A DNA stretch of 64,000 bases, from the NCBI RefSeq assembly GCF_027158205.1, contig NZ_JAPVLU010000019.1:101683-165682 (forward strand), in the 5' to 3' direction. The notes under the pieces were generated by a model. It saw only the letters and a list, made by a program, of their open reading frames with translations. It was not told the origin of the DNA and searched no databases. This DNA is from Streptomyces sp. H39-S7. GTDB taxonomy: Bacteria > Actinomycetota > Actinomycetes > Streptomycetales > Streptomycetaceae. The translations under genes were made by a program, and so were the position numbers. Below, one piece after another: positions 1 to 8,637 of this stretch; position 1 is the first letter of the stretch, and every line of letters begins with the position of its first letter.

Positions 1-369
<369 letters not shown>

Positions 370-391
370 TCAAGTGCCTAGGGTCGGAGGC

Positions 392-598
392 ATGGCTTCT
401 ACTTCGTCCCCCGTGTCCCCCGTCGTCGAAACCGACTCGCTCGCCGAACTGCTCGGCGACTGCCGTCGGATGGCCCCGCACTGGGCGGTGCCCGCCCATG
501 CGGCGCCTTCGGCCGCCGCCCCCTCAAGCCTGCACGGCATCACCGTGCCCCTCGCGTCCGCGCACGTCGTGGACGGTATGGCGGAGTACGGCGCCTGA
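392..598 (+). CDS. Small hypothetical protein (68 aa)
   Basis: I do not recognise this protein. The frame runs from ATG 392 to TGA and has almost exclusively G or C in third positions, the Streptomyces coding signature; the overlapping longer frame lacks this here. The product is soluble, Ala/Pro/Ser-rich, with the piece ELLGDCRRMAPHW. A GGAGG sits only one base before the ATG, too close for normal ribosome binding. A TAGGGT element about 8 bases upstream would fit a leaderless transcript. It precedes the secreted-protein gene on the same strand. Moderate confidence only. Confidence 0.45.
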   Translation: MASTSSPVSPVVETDSLAELLGDCRRMAPHWAVPAHAAPSAAAPSSLHGITVPLASAHVVDGMAEYGA

Positions 599-704
599 TC
601 CCGGGCCCGTCCCGGGCCGGCCGCGGACCCGCGCGGGGGGAACCGCGCGGGCACCGGATCCGTCACAGCTGCATCTGACGGTACGGAGCCGAGGGAGCAG
701 CACG

Positions 705-2342
705 GTGAGCACCGAACGCAACGAAGACACGATGGACCATCCCGTCCCGCGCCGCCGCTTCAGGTCGCCACTGGCGATCGCCGCGATGGCCGCGGCGGTC
801 CTGGTGGCCGGCGGCGGCGGGGCCTACTGGGCGACGGCGAACGCGGGCAACGGCACCGCGGACGAGAAGGAGAGCGGGTCACCCGCGCCGCTGGCGCTGG
901 ACGGCGCCAGGAACGACGTGGCGGCCGGCACGGACAGCGGCAGCGCGACCGCTCCCGGCGCGCGGTACCCGGTCGTCAAGCCGCTGCCGGCCGGCCCGAA
1001 GTCGGCGCCGGTCCACCGGCCGCACGGGCAGGTCACCCAGGCGACCGTCGAGAAGCTGGCGAAGGCGCTGGACGTGCCCGGCCCCGTCAAGCTCGACCAC
1101 GACTTCTGGCGGGCGGGCGGCACCCCGGACGGCAGCGGCCCCTTCTTGCAGGTCAACCGGTCGGGCGAGGGCAACTGGTCGTACTCGCGGCTCGGTCCGC
1201 TCGCCAAGTGCTACCGGACGGCCCCGATGCAGCCGGGCACGCCGAGCGCTCCGGGCGCGGGCGGCGGCCTCGACTCCCCGGTCTGCTCCGGCCCCCCGGC
1301 CGCCTCGGCGGACGGCGCGTCCGGCACGTCGACCTCGTCGGACGCCGCGTCCGGCCCGTCGGCCGCGTCCTCCGGACCGTCCGGCGCGGGCCAGGGCGCG
1401 GTGTCCGAGGACCGGGCGAAGCAGGCCGCGGCACCGGCCCTGGCCGCGCTCGGGCTGACCGGCGCCAGGGTCGACGCGAGCGAGACGGCTGGCGCGGTGC
1501 GCATGGTGAACGCCGACCCGGTGGTGGGCGGCCTGCCGACGCACGGCTGGCGCACCACCCTGCGGATCGGCGCGGACGGGCAGCTGAGCGGCGGTTACGG
1601 CCTGCTGGCGACGCTCGAGAAGGGCGACCAGTACCCGGTGGTCGACGCGGCCCGGGCCCTGAAGCAGCTGGAGGGCTCCGGGACGGGCAGCGCGGACCAC
1701 GGCGTCGGCGGGACCTGCCCGTCGCTGCTCCCGAAGCAGCCGACGGCGCCGAGCGACGACAAGACGCTGCCGCAGACCATGCCGTGTGTGCCGGCCACCG
1801 AGCAGAAGCTCGAGGTCCGCGGCGCATCGTTCGGGCTGTCGGCGCAGTTCGTCTCGGGCGCGCGGGCGCTGGTGCCGTCCTGGCTGTTCGACGTGGCGCA
1901 GGCCGGTGTGGCCAAGGCGCACACCGTCGCGCAGCCGGCGGTGGAGGCGCGCTACATCCAGCGGGACGCGCCGGGCACGGGGCTGCCGAGCGAGCCGGGC
2001 GGCCCGGGTACGACCGAGCCGACACAGCCCGCCGACCCGGCGGATCCGGTGACGCCGACCGACCCGAAGGCGCCGCAGAAGCAGAAGGCCGTCTCGTACA
2101 CCGTGCGCGGCAACGTCCTGGAGCTGCACTTCTGGGCCGGGGTCTGCTCCACCTACGCGGCGACCGCCGAGGAGTCCACGGCGGCGGTGACCGTGCGGAT
2201 CACCGGCACGCACGATCCCGCCAAGCGGGTGTGCATCATGATCGCCAAGGACACCGTCCGGACGGTGCGCCTGGAGCACCCGCTCGGCGACCGCAAGGTC
2301 GTGGACCTGTACGACGGCGCGATCGTGCCGCTGCTCAAGTAG
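705..2342 (+). CDS. Membrane-anchored large secreted protein (hypothetical)
   Basis: A 545-residue protein. The open frame extends to 297, but the GTG at 705 (in-frame ATG at 732 as alternative) is chosen: it follows GGGAG and marks the start of protein-like composition. An Arg-rich N-terminus (PRRRFR) is followed by one hydrophobic segment (about residues 20-43), i.e. a signal-anchor. The rest is an extracellular domain with Pro/Ala/Ser/Gly-rich linkers (about 200-225 and 425-455) and several Cys in CxxP-like contexts that could form disulfides. S. coelicolor has a 'large secreted protein' at this locus (SCO2160). No catalytic motif seen. It converges on the Fe-S carrier gene across a strong hairpin. 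Confidence 0.8.
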   Translation: MSTERNEDTMDHPVPRRRFRSPLAIAAMAAAVLVAGGGGAYWATANAGNGTADEKESGSPAPLALDGARNDVAAGTDSGSATAPGARYPVVKPLPAGPKSAPVHRPHGQVTQATVEKLAKALDVPGPVKLDHDFWRAGGTPDGSGPFLQVNRSGEGNWSYSRLGPLAKCYRTAPMQPGTPSAPGAGGGLDSPVCSGPPAASADGASGTSTSSDAASGPSAASSGPSGAGQGAVSEDRAKQAAAPALAALGLTGARVDASETAGAVRMVNADPVVGGLPTHGWRTTLRIGADGQLSGGYGLLATLEKGDQYPVVDAARALKQLEGSGTGSADHGVGGTCPSLLPKQPTAPSDDKTLPQTMPCVPATEQKLEVRGASFGLSAQFVSGARALVPSWLFDVAQAGVAKAHTVAQPAVEARYIQRDAPGTGLPSEPGGPGTTEPTQPADPADPVTPTDPKAPQKQKAVSYTVRGNVLELHFWAGVCSTYAATAEESTAAVTVRITGTHDPAKRVCIMIAKDTVRTVRLEHPLGDRKVVDLYDGAIVPLLK

Positions 2343-2372
2343 CGGCTCCCGCAGGGACGCCTCGCGGCACGA

Positions 2373-2412
2373 CGAAGGCGGCGGTCACCCTCCCGGGTGG
2401 CCGCCGCCTTCG
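2373..2412. terminator. Bidirectional hairpin terminator
   Basis: CGAAGGCGGCGG (2373-2384) pairs with CCGCCGCCTTCG (2401-2412), with an inner CACCC/GGGTG stem. It lies between the convergent secreted-protein gene and the Fe-S carrier gene. There is no T-tract, which is normal for Streptomyces. Confidence 0.8.
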
Positions 2413-2419
2413 CGTGAGA

Positions 2420-2785
2420 TCAGGAGAACGAGTCGCCGCAGGCGCAGGAGCCGGTGGCGTTCGGGTTGTCGATCGTGAAGCCCTGCTTCTCGATCGTGTC
2501 CACGAAGTCGATGGAGGCGCCGCCCAGGTACGGGGCGCTCATGCGGTCGGTGACGACCTTCACACCGTCGAAGTCCTTCACGACGTCGCCGTCGAGCGAG
2601 CGCTCGTCGAAGAACAGCTGGTAGCGCAGGCCGGAGCAGCCGCCAGGCTGGACGGCGACGCGCAGCGCCAGGTCTTCACGGCCTTCCTGCTCAAGCAAGC
2701 CCTTGACCTTGGCCGCAGCGGATTCCGACAGGAGAAGTCCGTCGTTCGCGGTGGTCTCGGCGGTCTTCTCGTCCTGAACCGACAT
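2420..2785 (-). CDS. erpA: A-type iron-sulfur cluster carrier (HesB/IscA/ErpA family)
   Basis: A 121-residue protein that receives and delivers Fe-S clusters to apo-enzymes. It has the three conserved family cysteines: one in GGCSGLRY near the middle and two in the C-terminal GSCACGDSF. The start at ATG 2785 is supported by GGGAG nine bases upstream; the frame itself runs further to 2893. Length fits the family plus a short acidic N-terminal extension (MSVQDEKTAE). It is divergent from nadA, whose product is a [4Fe-4S] enzyme; lipA in the same window is another plausible client (inference). The symbol is by similarity; other actinobacterial names are in use. Confidence 0.93.
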   Translation of the reverse strand: MSVQDEKTAETTANDGLLLSESAAAKVKGLLEQEGREDLALRVAVQPGGCSGLRYQLFFDERSLDGDVVKDFDGVKVVTDRMSAPYLGGASIDFVDTIEKQGFTIDNPNATGSCACGDSFS

Positions 2786-2914
2786 CTGCTTCACTCCCGG
2801 GTTGTTCGGACTTCTTCTGCCATCAACTCGTAACCGGTGTCCTCCCGGATTCATTCCGGGTCCGATACGTCCTATGCCCGTCAATGCTCGCACACACCCG
2901 GCCCGGAACGGAAT

Positions 2915-2985
2915 GCGTCACATTGACGCGACCCCCATCGTCAATCTGACACGAACGGGCTATCATAAATAACGTCAGGTAGACG
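2915..2985. promoter_or_regulatory. Cluster of three GTCA/TGAC-type inverted repeats between erpA and nadA
   Basis: Three dyads lie in the divergent intergenic region: GCGTCA-CAT-TGACGC (2915-2929, perfect), GTCA-ATC-TGAC (2940-2950, perfect) and CGTC-N5-GACG (2973-2985). The centres are 23 and 34 bp apart. An AT-rich TATCATAAAT (2961-2970) between the second and third could hold a -10 for nadA. Repeated similar dyads suggest operator sites for one regulator. I cannot name it; NAD-synthesis regulators exist in other bacteria but I cannot match their motifs here. Confidence 0.5.
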
Positions 2986-3020
2986 AAAAGGCTGTGCTGC
3001 ACAGAAAGGGCTCCGGGCCC

Positions 3021-4202
3021 GTGACCACCACAGAACCGCTGGATGTGCTGGATGTTCAGCCCACGCCGCTCGCCCTGCTGCTGCTCGGGCGGGAGTCCGA
3101 TCCCCGCAGCGAGCGCGGTGTCGACTGCCCCGGCGACCTGCCGGCCGCGTCCGACCCCGACCTGGTCGAGCGCGCCCGCGCCGCCAAAGCCAGGCTCGGC
3201 AGCAAGGTCTTCATCCTGGGCCACCACTACCAGCGCGACGAGGTCATCGAGTTCGCCGATGTGACGGGCGACTCCTTCAAACTCGCGCGCGACGCCGCCG
3301 CCCGCCCGGAAGCCGAGTACATCGTCTTCTGCGGAGTGCACTTCATGGCCGAGTCCGCGGACATCCTCACGTCCGGCGATCAGGCCGTGATCCTCCCGGA
3401 CCTGGCGGCCGGCTGCTCGATGGCCGACATGGCCACCGCTGAGCAGGTCGCCGAGTGCTGGGACGTGCTGACCGAGGCGGGCGTGGCCGGGACCACCGTC
3501 CCCGTCTCCTACATGAACTCCTCCGCCGACATCAAGGCCTTCACCGGCCGGCACGGCGGCACGATCTGCACGTCCTCGAACGCCGAGCGCGCCCTGGAGT
3601 GGGCGTTCTCGCAGGGCGAGAAGGTGCTCTTCCTTCCCGACCAGCACCTCGGGCGCAACACCGCGGTACGCGACCTGGGCCTGTCGCTCGACGACTGCGT
3701 CCTCTACAACCCGCACAAGCCGAACGGCGGCCTGACCGTCCAGCAGCTGCGCGACGCCAAGATGATCCTGTGGCGGGGCCACTGCTCCGTGCACGGCCGC
3801 TTCTCGATCGAGTCGGTCGAGGACGTCCGCGCCCGGATACCCGGCGTGAACGTCCTGGTGCACCCCGAGTGCAAGCACGAGGTCGTCTCCGCCGCCGACT
3901 ACGTGGGCTCGACGGAGTACATCATCAAGGCGCTGGACGCGGCCCCGGCCGGCTCGGCGTGGGCGATCGGCACCGAGCTGAACCTGGTCCGCCGGCTCGC
4001 CAAGGCGCACCCGGACAAGCAGGTCGTCTTCCTCGACAAGACCGTCTGCTTCTGCTCGACGATGAACCGCATCGACCTGCCGCACCTGGTGTGGACCCTG
4101 GAGTCGCTGGCGGACGGCAAGCTCGTCAACCGCATCCAGGTGGACGAGGAGACCGAGCGGTACGCCAAGCTCGCGCTGGAGCAGATGCTCGCCCTGCCGT
4201 AG
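3021..4202 (+). CDS. nadA: Quinolinate synthase NadA
   Basis: A 393-residue enzyme that condenses iminoaspartate with dihydroxyacetone phosphate to quinolinate, the NAD precursor; it is oxygen-sensitive and holds a [4Fe-4S] cluster. Family signatures: HHYQRDEV near residue 75, FCGVHFMAESADIL (Cys104), HPECKHEV (Cys284) and KTVCFCSTMNR (Cys343/345). Three of these Cys are the expected cluster ligands. GTG 3021 follows GAAAGGG; an in-frame GTG at 2994 gives a less typical N-terminus. nadB and nadC are not adjacent. Upstream dyads suggest specific regulation. Confidence 0.96.
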   Translation: MTTTEPLDVLDVQPTPLALLLLGRESDPRSERGVDCPGDLPAASDPDLVERARAAKARLGSKVFILGHHYQRDEVIEFADVTGDSFKLARDAAARPEAEYIVFCGVHFMAESADILTSGDQAVILPDLAAGCSMADMATAEQVAECWDVLTEAGVAGTTVPVSYMNSSADIKAFTGRHGGTICTSSNAERALEWAFSQGEKVLFLPDQHLGRNTAVRDLGLSLDDCVLYNPHKPNGGLTVQQLRDAKMILWRGHCSVHGRFSIESVEDVRARIPGVNVLVHPECKHEVVSAADYVGSTEYIIKALDAAPAGSAWAIGTELNLVRRLAKAHPDKQVVFLDKTVCFCSTMNRIDLPHLVWTLESLADGKLVNRIQVDEETERYAKLALEQMLALP

Positions 4203-4215
4203 AGACGGCGAACGC

Positions 4216-4260
4216 CGAACGGGCGGGCCGGGACCCTGGGGGTTCCGGCCCGCCCGTTCG
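4216..4260. terminator. Bidirectional terminator
   Basis: Perfect 16-bp arms (4216-4231 and 4245-4260, beginning CGAACGGGCGGGCC) enclose a 13-base loop, between the 3' ends of nadA and the PspAA gene. Confidence 0.85.
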
Positions 4261-4295
4261 TGAGCGGTACGAGGTGCGAGGTGTTGTCGCCCGGC

Positions 4296-4574
4296 TCAGC
4301 CGGGGATGAGCCCGTCGTCGCCGAGCATCTCCCTGACCTCCGCGAGGGAGGCGTCGGGAGACGGAAGGATCAGCTCCGACGGTTCCAGCGAGGCGTCGGG
4401 AAGCGGTTCGCCCAGTTCTCGTACGGCGTCGAGCAGGGCTCCCAGTGTCTTGCGGAAGCCCGCCTCGTCACCGCTCTTGATCTCGGCGAGCAGTTCGTCG
4501 TCCAACACGTCGAGGCGGACGAGATGGCTGTCGGCCACCTGCATCTGCCCCTCCCCCATGATCCTGACGATCAT
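4296..4574 (-). CDS. pspAA: PspAA domain protein, partner of PspA
   Basis: A 92-residue acidic protein (MIVRIMGEGQMQV near the start) consistent with the small PspAA domain found beside PspA homologues in actinobacteria. It is the downstream gene, 47 bp after pspA on the same strand, with its own AGGAGG before ATG 4574. PspAA proteins are thought to act with PspA in membrane-stress responses; the exact role here is inferred. No membrane segment or catalytic motif is visible. Confidence 0.85.
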   Translation of the reverse strand: MIVRIMGEGQMQVADSHLVRLDVLDDELLAEIKSGDEAGFRKTLGALLDAVRELGEPLPDASLEPSELILPSPDASLAEVREMLGDDGLIPG

Positions 4575-4621
4575 GACGGCGCCTCCTAGTGGGTGCGGCT
4601 ACGGCCTGGCAGTCGTCGGCG

Positions 4622-5392
4622 TTACTGCTTGTCCATCCGCGGCCGGTCCTCGGGCTGCTTGCCGCCCTCGATGGCCTGCTGCGAGGTGCCGCCGGCCAGC
4701 TCGGCCTTCATGCGGGCCAGCTCCAGCTCGACGTCCGTACCACCGGACAGCCGGTCCAGCTCGGCCTGGATGTCGTCCTTCTGCAGGCCGCTCTGGTCGT
4801 CGAGGGCACCGGACGCCATCAGCTCGTCGAGGGCACCGGCCCGCGCGCGCAGCTGCTCGGTCTTGTCCTCGGCACGCTGGATCGCCATGCCGACGTCGCC
4901 CATCTCCTCGGAGATGCCGGAGAACGCCTCGCCGATCTTGGTCTGTGCCTGGGCCGCCGTGTACGTGGCCTTGATGGTCTCCTTCTTCGTACGGAAGGCG
5001 TCCACCTTGGCCTGCAGCCGCTGCGACGCGAGAGTGAGCTTCTCCTCCTCGCCCTGCAACGTCTGGTGCTGCGTCTCCAGGTCCGTGACCTGCTGCTGCA
5101 GCGCCGCCCGGCGCGACAGCGCCTCGCGGGCCAGATCCTCGCGACCCAGCGCCAGCGCCTTGCGGCCCTGGTCCTCGTAGGTCGACGACTTCTTCTGCAG
5201 CTCGTTCAGCTGCAGCTCCAGGCGCTTGCGCGAGGTGGCGACATCGGCCACACCCCGACGTACCTTCTGCAGCAGTTCCAGCTGCTTCTGGTACGAGTAG
5301 TCAAGCGTCTCGCGCGGGTCCTCGGCCCTGTCCAGGGCCTTGTTGGCCTTCGCGCGGAAAATCAGTCCCATCCGCTTCATGACACCGCTCAT
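4622..5392 (-). CDS. pspA: PspA/IM30 family membrane-stress protein
   Basis: A 256-residue, almost entirely alpha-helical coiled-coil protein. It opens with MSGVMKRMGLIFRAK, continues with KALDRAEDPRETLDYSY and has long heptad-rich helices (about 40-220). PspA proteins line the inner membrane face, preserve barrier integrity under envelope stress and form ESCRT-III-like oligomers (established for the family). ATG 5392 follows GAGG. It is the first gene of a two-gene operon with pspAA. The C-terminal tail is Glu/Gln/Lys-rich and probably disordered. Confidence 0.94.
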   Translation of the reverse strand: MSGVMKRMGLIFRAKANKALDRAEDPRETLDYSYQKQLELLQKVRRGVADVATSRKRLELQLNELQKKSSTYEDQGRKALALGREDLAREALSRRAALQQQVTDLETQHQTLQGEEEKLTLASQRLQAKVDAFRTKKETIKATYTAAQAQTKIGEAFSGISEEMGDVGMAIQRAEDKTEQLRARAGALDELMASGALDDQSGLQKDDIQAELDRLSGGTDVELELARMKAELAGGTSQQAIEGGKQPEDRPRMDKQ

Positions 5393-5586
5393 GGGCCTCG
5401 CGCGCCCCCTTCTCGGACTACAGCTCCAGCACCTCTACAGACCCCACAGTACGGGCCCTGGTTCCATTACCGCACTGTTCCGGGGCGGATGCGCTCCTCC
5501 CTAGGGACGATCACGGTTCGGTGACCTAAGGCCCAAGGAGTAGGTGAGGGCTGGGGTTCCCGCCCCGGTGCACGTAACCTGGAGTC

Positions 5587-6168
5587 GTGTTCCGACGTCG
5601 TTCCCCAGATGAGCAGGCCTCAACCACCTCGGTGCTTGAGGACCAGCCCCGCGACCCGCAGGCTCCCAAGGGTCGCCCCACGCCCAAGCGCAACGAGGCC
5701 CAGCGCCGCACCCGTGCCACCGTGCCGACCGACCGCAAGGCCGCCGGCAAGCAGGCACGGGAAGCTCGCCGTGCCGAGATGGCCAAGCAGCGCGAAGCGC
5801 TGGCAGGTGGCGACGAGCGCTACCTGCCGGTCCGAGACAAGGGACCGGTGCGCAAGTTCGTCCGGGACTATGTCGACTCGCGCTACCGCGTCGCGGAGTT
5901 CTTCCTCCCGCTCGCGGTGGTCATCCTCGTCCTGAGCATGATCCAGAACACGCAGCTGCGGAACCTCTCGCTGCTGCTGTGGATGGTCGTGATCGTCCTG
6001 ATCGTGGTCGACTCCGTCATCACCACGATCCTGCTGCGCAAGCAGCTGCGGAAGCGCTTCCCCGACAAGAACCTCCGCGGTGCGGTGGCGTACGCCCTCA
6101 TGCGGACGCTCCAGATGCGTCGCCTGCGGTTGCCGAAGCCGATGGTCAAGCGCGGCGTGAAGCTCTGA
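5587..6168 (+). CDS. DUF3043 membrane protein
   Basis: A 193-residue protein matching the actinobacterial DUF3043 family. The N-terminal half is basic and disordered (RRSPDEQ, PKRNEAQRRTR). The conserved block RDYVDSRYRVAEFFLP (about 95-112) precedes two transmembrane helices (about 105-125 and 131-153), then a basic cytoplasmic tail. Function unknown. GTG 5587 has GGAG a few bases upstream. The methyltransferase gene starts at or overlaps its stop codon, suggesting one transcript. Confidence 0.85.
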   Translation: MFRRRSPDEQASTTSVLEDQPRDPQAPKGRPTPKRNEAQRRTRATVPTDRKAAGKQAREARRAEMAKQREALAGGDERYLPVRDKGPVRKFVRDYVDSRYRVAEFFLPLAVVILVLSMIQNTQLRNLSLLLWMVVIVLIVVDSVITTILLRKQLRKRFPDKNLRGAVAYALMRTLQMRRLRLPKPMVKRGVKL

Positions 6169-6956
6169 GCACCGGCAGATCCGGCTTCGAGGGCGGCGCG
6201 CCCGCCTGGCTGGAAGGGCTGGGCGGCCTGCGCAACGTCGTCCGCCAGGAGCTGGTGGCGCGCCAGCTCGACGAGCAGATAACGGCGCGCTTCGCCGTGG
6301 GCCGCCGGCTCCGGGTCCTCGACGTCGGCCCCGGCCAGGGCACCCAGGCACTGCGGCTGGCCCGTGCCGGGCACCAGGTCACCGGCCTGGAGTCCGACCC
6401 GGCGATGCTCGACGCGCTGCGCACCGCGCTGTCCGTCGAACCGGAGGGCATACGCGAGCGCGTCTCCCTCATCGCGGGCGACGGCCGCGAGACCGGGCGG
6501 CACTTCGGGCCCGGCAGCTTCGACCTCGTGCTCTGCCACGGGGTGCTGATGTACATGTCCGAGCCCGACCCGATGCTGGCGGCGCTGGCCAGGGTGCTCG
6601 CACCCGGCGGTCTGCTCTCGCTGCTCGTGCGCAACGCCGACGCGCTGGCCATGCGGCCGGGGCTGCTCGGCGACTGGCCCGGGGCGCTGGCCGCCTTCGG
6701 CAGCCAGACCTACACCAACCGGCTCGGCCTCGAGGTGCGCGCCGACCGCCGGGAGGCCGTGACCGTGACCCTCAACGGGCTCGGCACCCCGGTGGACGCC
6801 TGGTACGGGGTGCGGGTCCTCACCGACGCCGCGCCGAACGACGCGGCCCTGCCGGCGGATCTCGAACCGCTGCTGGCCGCCGAGGAGCGGGCCGGGCGGA
6901 CCGACCCGTACCGCGCGGTGGCGGCCCTCCTGCACCTGTGCGGAGTGCGCTCCTAG
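6165..6956 (+). CDS. SAM-dependent methyltransferase (class I)
   Basis: A class I Rossmann methyltransferase. Motif I is VLDVGPGQGTQALRLA, followed by the acidic loop GLESDPAML, and motif IV is FDLVLCHGVLMYM. Small-molecule methyltransferases use this fold; the substrate is unknown. The N-terminus EGGAPAWLEGLGGLRNVV is recalled from the S. coelicolor orthologue in this position. The start is uncertain: no ATG or GTG lies in the right place, and CTG 6165, overlapping the DUF3043 stop, is the best candidate, implying translational coupling. It ends facing a convergent gene across a terminator. Confidence 0.8.
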   Translation: MSTGRSGFEGGAPAWLEGLGGLRNVVRQELVARQLDEQITARFAVGRRLRVLDVGPGQGTQALRLARAGHQVTGLESDPAMLDALRTALSVEPEGIRERVSLIAGDGRETGRHFGPGSFDLVLCHGVLMYMSEPDPMLAALARVLAPGGLLSLLVRNADALAMRPGLLGDWPGALAAFGSQTYTNRLGLEVRADRREAVTVTLNGLGTPVDAWYGVRVLTDAAPNDAALPADLEPLLAAEERAGRTDPYRAVAALLHLCGVRS

Positions 6957-7033
6957 GACGCGAGGGACGCGGCACGCAACGTGACGCCGGGGTCGATCCG
7001 ACCGGTCCGACCCGTACGGGTCGGGAGGGGCGC

Positions 7034-7064
7034 GAGGGGCGCCCGCCTCCGGTGGGCGCCCCTC
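7034..7064. terminator. Bidirectional terminator
   Basis: GAGGGGCGCCC (7034-7044) pairs with GGGCGCCCCTC (7054-7064) around a 9-base loop, between convergent genes. Confidence 0.8.
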
Positions 7065-7077
7065 CCCGTCGGACGAG

Positions 7078-7287
7078 CTACTCCTCGTTGCCGTGCAGGC
7101 TCATCGGACCGTAGATCTTCGTCTCCCCGTCGAAGAGGACGACCTGGTCCGCACCGCCCTCCACCAGGTCCTTCCAGAGCTCACCGATCCAGGACTCGGC
7201 ATCCCCCTGGGTCGTGAACTCCTCCGGCTCCACCGCGGGCGCAACCTCGGTGCCGTCGGCCTTCTCGAACCGCCACGTCCACGCCAT
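7078..7287 (-). CDS. Small conserved acidic protein
   Basis: A 69-residue soluble acidic protein beginning MAWTWRFEKADGTEV, with a DAESWIGELWKDL segment. I recall it as a conserved Streptomyces hypothetical at this locus; no function is known to me. No membrane segments or catalytic residues stand out. It lies between a convergent methyltransferase and the divergent cobU, so it is a single-gene unit. Confidence 0.75.
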   Translation of the reverse strand: MAWTWRFEKADGTEVAPAVEPEEFTTQGDAESWIGELWKDLVEGGADQVVLFDGETKIYGPMSLHGNEE

Positions 7288-7405
7288 GTATTTCTCCTCG
7301 GTCCTCGGTCCACAGCTGCTGCTGTCCGTCGTGTACCTGTCCCGCAGGGTAACCGCATGGCGGACCCGGCGAGCCCGCCGTACGCGGACGCGAGACGATC
7401 AGGGG

Positions 7406-8611
7406 GTGGAACTGACACTGCTCGGCACCGGAGGCCCCGAGGGCCTGCCCCTGCCCGACTGCCCCTGCGCCTCCTGTGCGGGCGCCATCGGCGACCGCGA
7501 CGGGCCGCGCGCCGCGACCGCCGTCCTCGTGGACGGCGTGCTGCTGCTCGACCTCACCCCCGGCCTGGCCTTCGCGGCGGCCCGCTCCGGGCACTCGCTG
7601 GGCGGCGTGCGGCAGGCACTGCTGTCGCACCCGCACGACGGGCCCGCGGTGGAGATCCCCGCCGGCCTGCCGACGCCGGGCCGCGTACCGGACGGGCAGG
7701 AGCTGACGCTGCTGACCGGGCACCGGGTGCGCGCGGTCCCCACGGACGCGCCCGGCACCGGCTACGAGGTCGAGGGGCCGGACGGCATGCGCGCCCTCTA
7801 CCTGCCGCCGGGCTCCGCGCCGGCCGGGGTCCAGGAAGCCGCGGCCCCGTACAACATCGTGCTGTTCGACGCGGTCGACCGGCCCGACACGCTGGCCAGG
7901 CTGCGCGCCGCCGGCGCGGTGGGCGCGACCACCGACGTCGTCGCGGTGCACCTCGACCACAACGCGCCGCCCGGCGCCGAGCTGCGCCGCCGGCTCGCCG
8001 CGCTGGGTGTGCGCGCCGTCCCCGACGGCACGACGCTGACCGCCGGCGACTACCACGACGTACCGGACGTGCCCCGCCGCACGCTGGTGCTCGGTGGCGC
8101 ACGCTCCGGCAAGTCCGCCGAGGCGGAACGCCGGCTCGCCGCGTTCTCCGACGTCCTGTACGTGGCCACCGGGGGCGGCCGCGAGGGCGACCAGGAGTGG
8201 GCGCGCCGCGTCGCCCTGCACCGCGAGCGCCGGCCGGGCACGTGGGCGACGCAGGAGACCTGCGACCTGGTGCCGCTGCTCGCCGCGGACGGGCCGCCGC
8301 TGCTCATCGACTGCCTCGCGCTGTGGCTGACGTCCGCGATGGACTCCGTCGGCGCGTGGGACGACGACCGGTGGTCGTCGTCCGGTGAGCGCGCACTCCC
8401 CGACCTCACCGCCGGGTTGACGGCAGCGTGGCGGGCGACGCGGCGCACCGTCGTCGCGGTCAGCAACGAGGTGGGCTCGGGGGTGGTACCGGCGACGGCG
8501 TCGGGCCGCCGGTTCCGCGACGAGCTGGGGCGGCTCAATGCGGCGGTGGCTTCGGAGTCGGAGCATGTGCTGCTGGTGGTGGCGGGTCAGGCGTTGACGC
8601 TGCGCGGCTAG
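7406..8611 (+). CDS. cobU: Bifunctional adenosylcobinamide kinase/guanylyltransferase with N-terminal extra domain
   Basis: A 401-residue protein. The C-terminal 175 residues are CobU: P-loop LVLGGARSGKS (about 227-237), then EVGSGVVP and an RFRDELGRLN motif near the C-terminus. CobU phosphorylates adenosylcobinamide and transfers GMP, activating it for the lower-ligand step of coenzyme B12 synthesis. Residues 1-215 form an added domain resembling a reduced metallo-beta-lactamase/PhnP-like fold (ELTLLGTGGPEGLP, PDCPCASC, LLSHPHDG); I recall this fusion as usual in Streptomyces. GTG 7406 follows AGGGG. cobT and cobS lie downstream, same strand. Confidence 0.9.
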   Translation: MELTLLGTGGPEGLPLPDCPCASCAGAIGDRDGPRAATAVLVDGVLLLDLTPGLAFAAARSGHSLGGVRQALLSHPHDGPAVEIPAGLPTPGRVPDGQELTLLTGHRVRAVPTDAPGTGYEVEGPDGMRALYLPPGSAPAGVQEAAAPYNIVLFDAVDRPDTLARLRAAGAVGATTDVVAVHLDHNAPPGAELRRRLAALGVRAVPDGTTLTAGDYHDVPDVPRRTLVLGGARSGKSAEAERRLAAFSDVLYVATGGGREGDQEWARRVALHRERRPGTWATQETCDLVPLLAADGPPLLIDCLALWLTSAMDSVGAWDDDRWSSSGERALPDLTAGLTAAWRATRRTVVAVSNEVGSGVVPATASGRRFRDELGRLNAAVASESEHVLLVVAGQALTLRG

Positions 8612-8637
8612 GGGGTGGGTCCGGCGCCGGGCTCTCC

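Noticed and set aside
879-2279. Long Arg/Gly-rich minus-strand frame
   Set aside because: Shadow of the secreted-protein gene in GC-rich DNA; no motifs and no ribosome site.
2923-2966. TTGACG and TATCAT as a nadA promoter
   Set aside because: Spacing is 32 bp, far too long for one sigma-70-type promoter; TTGACG is part of a dyad instead.
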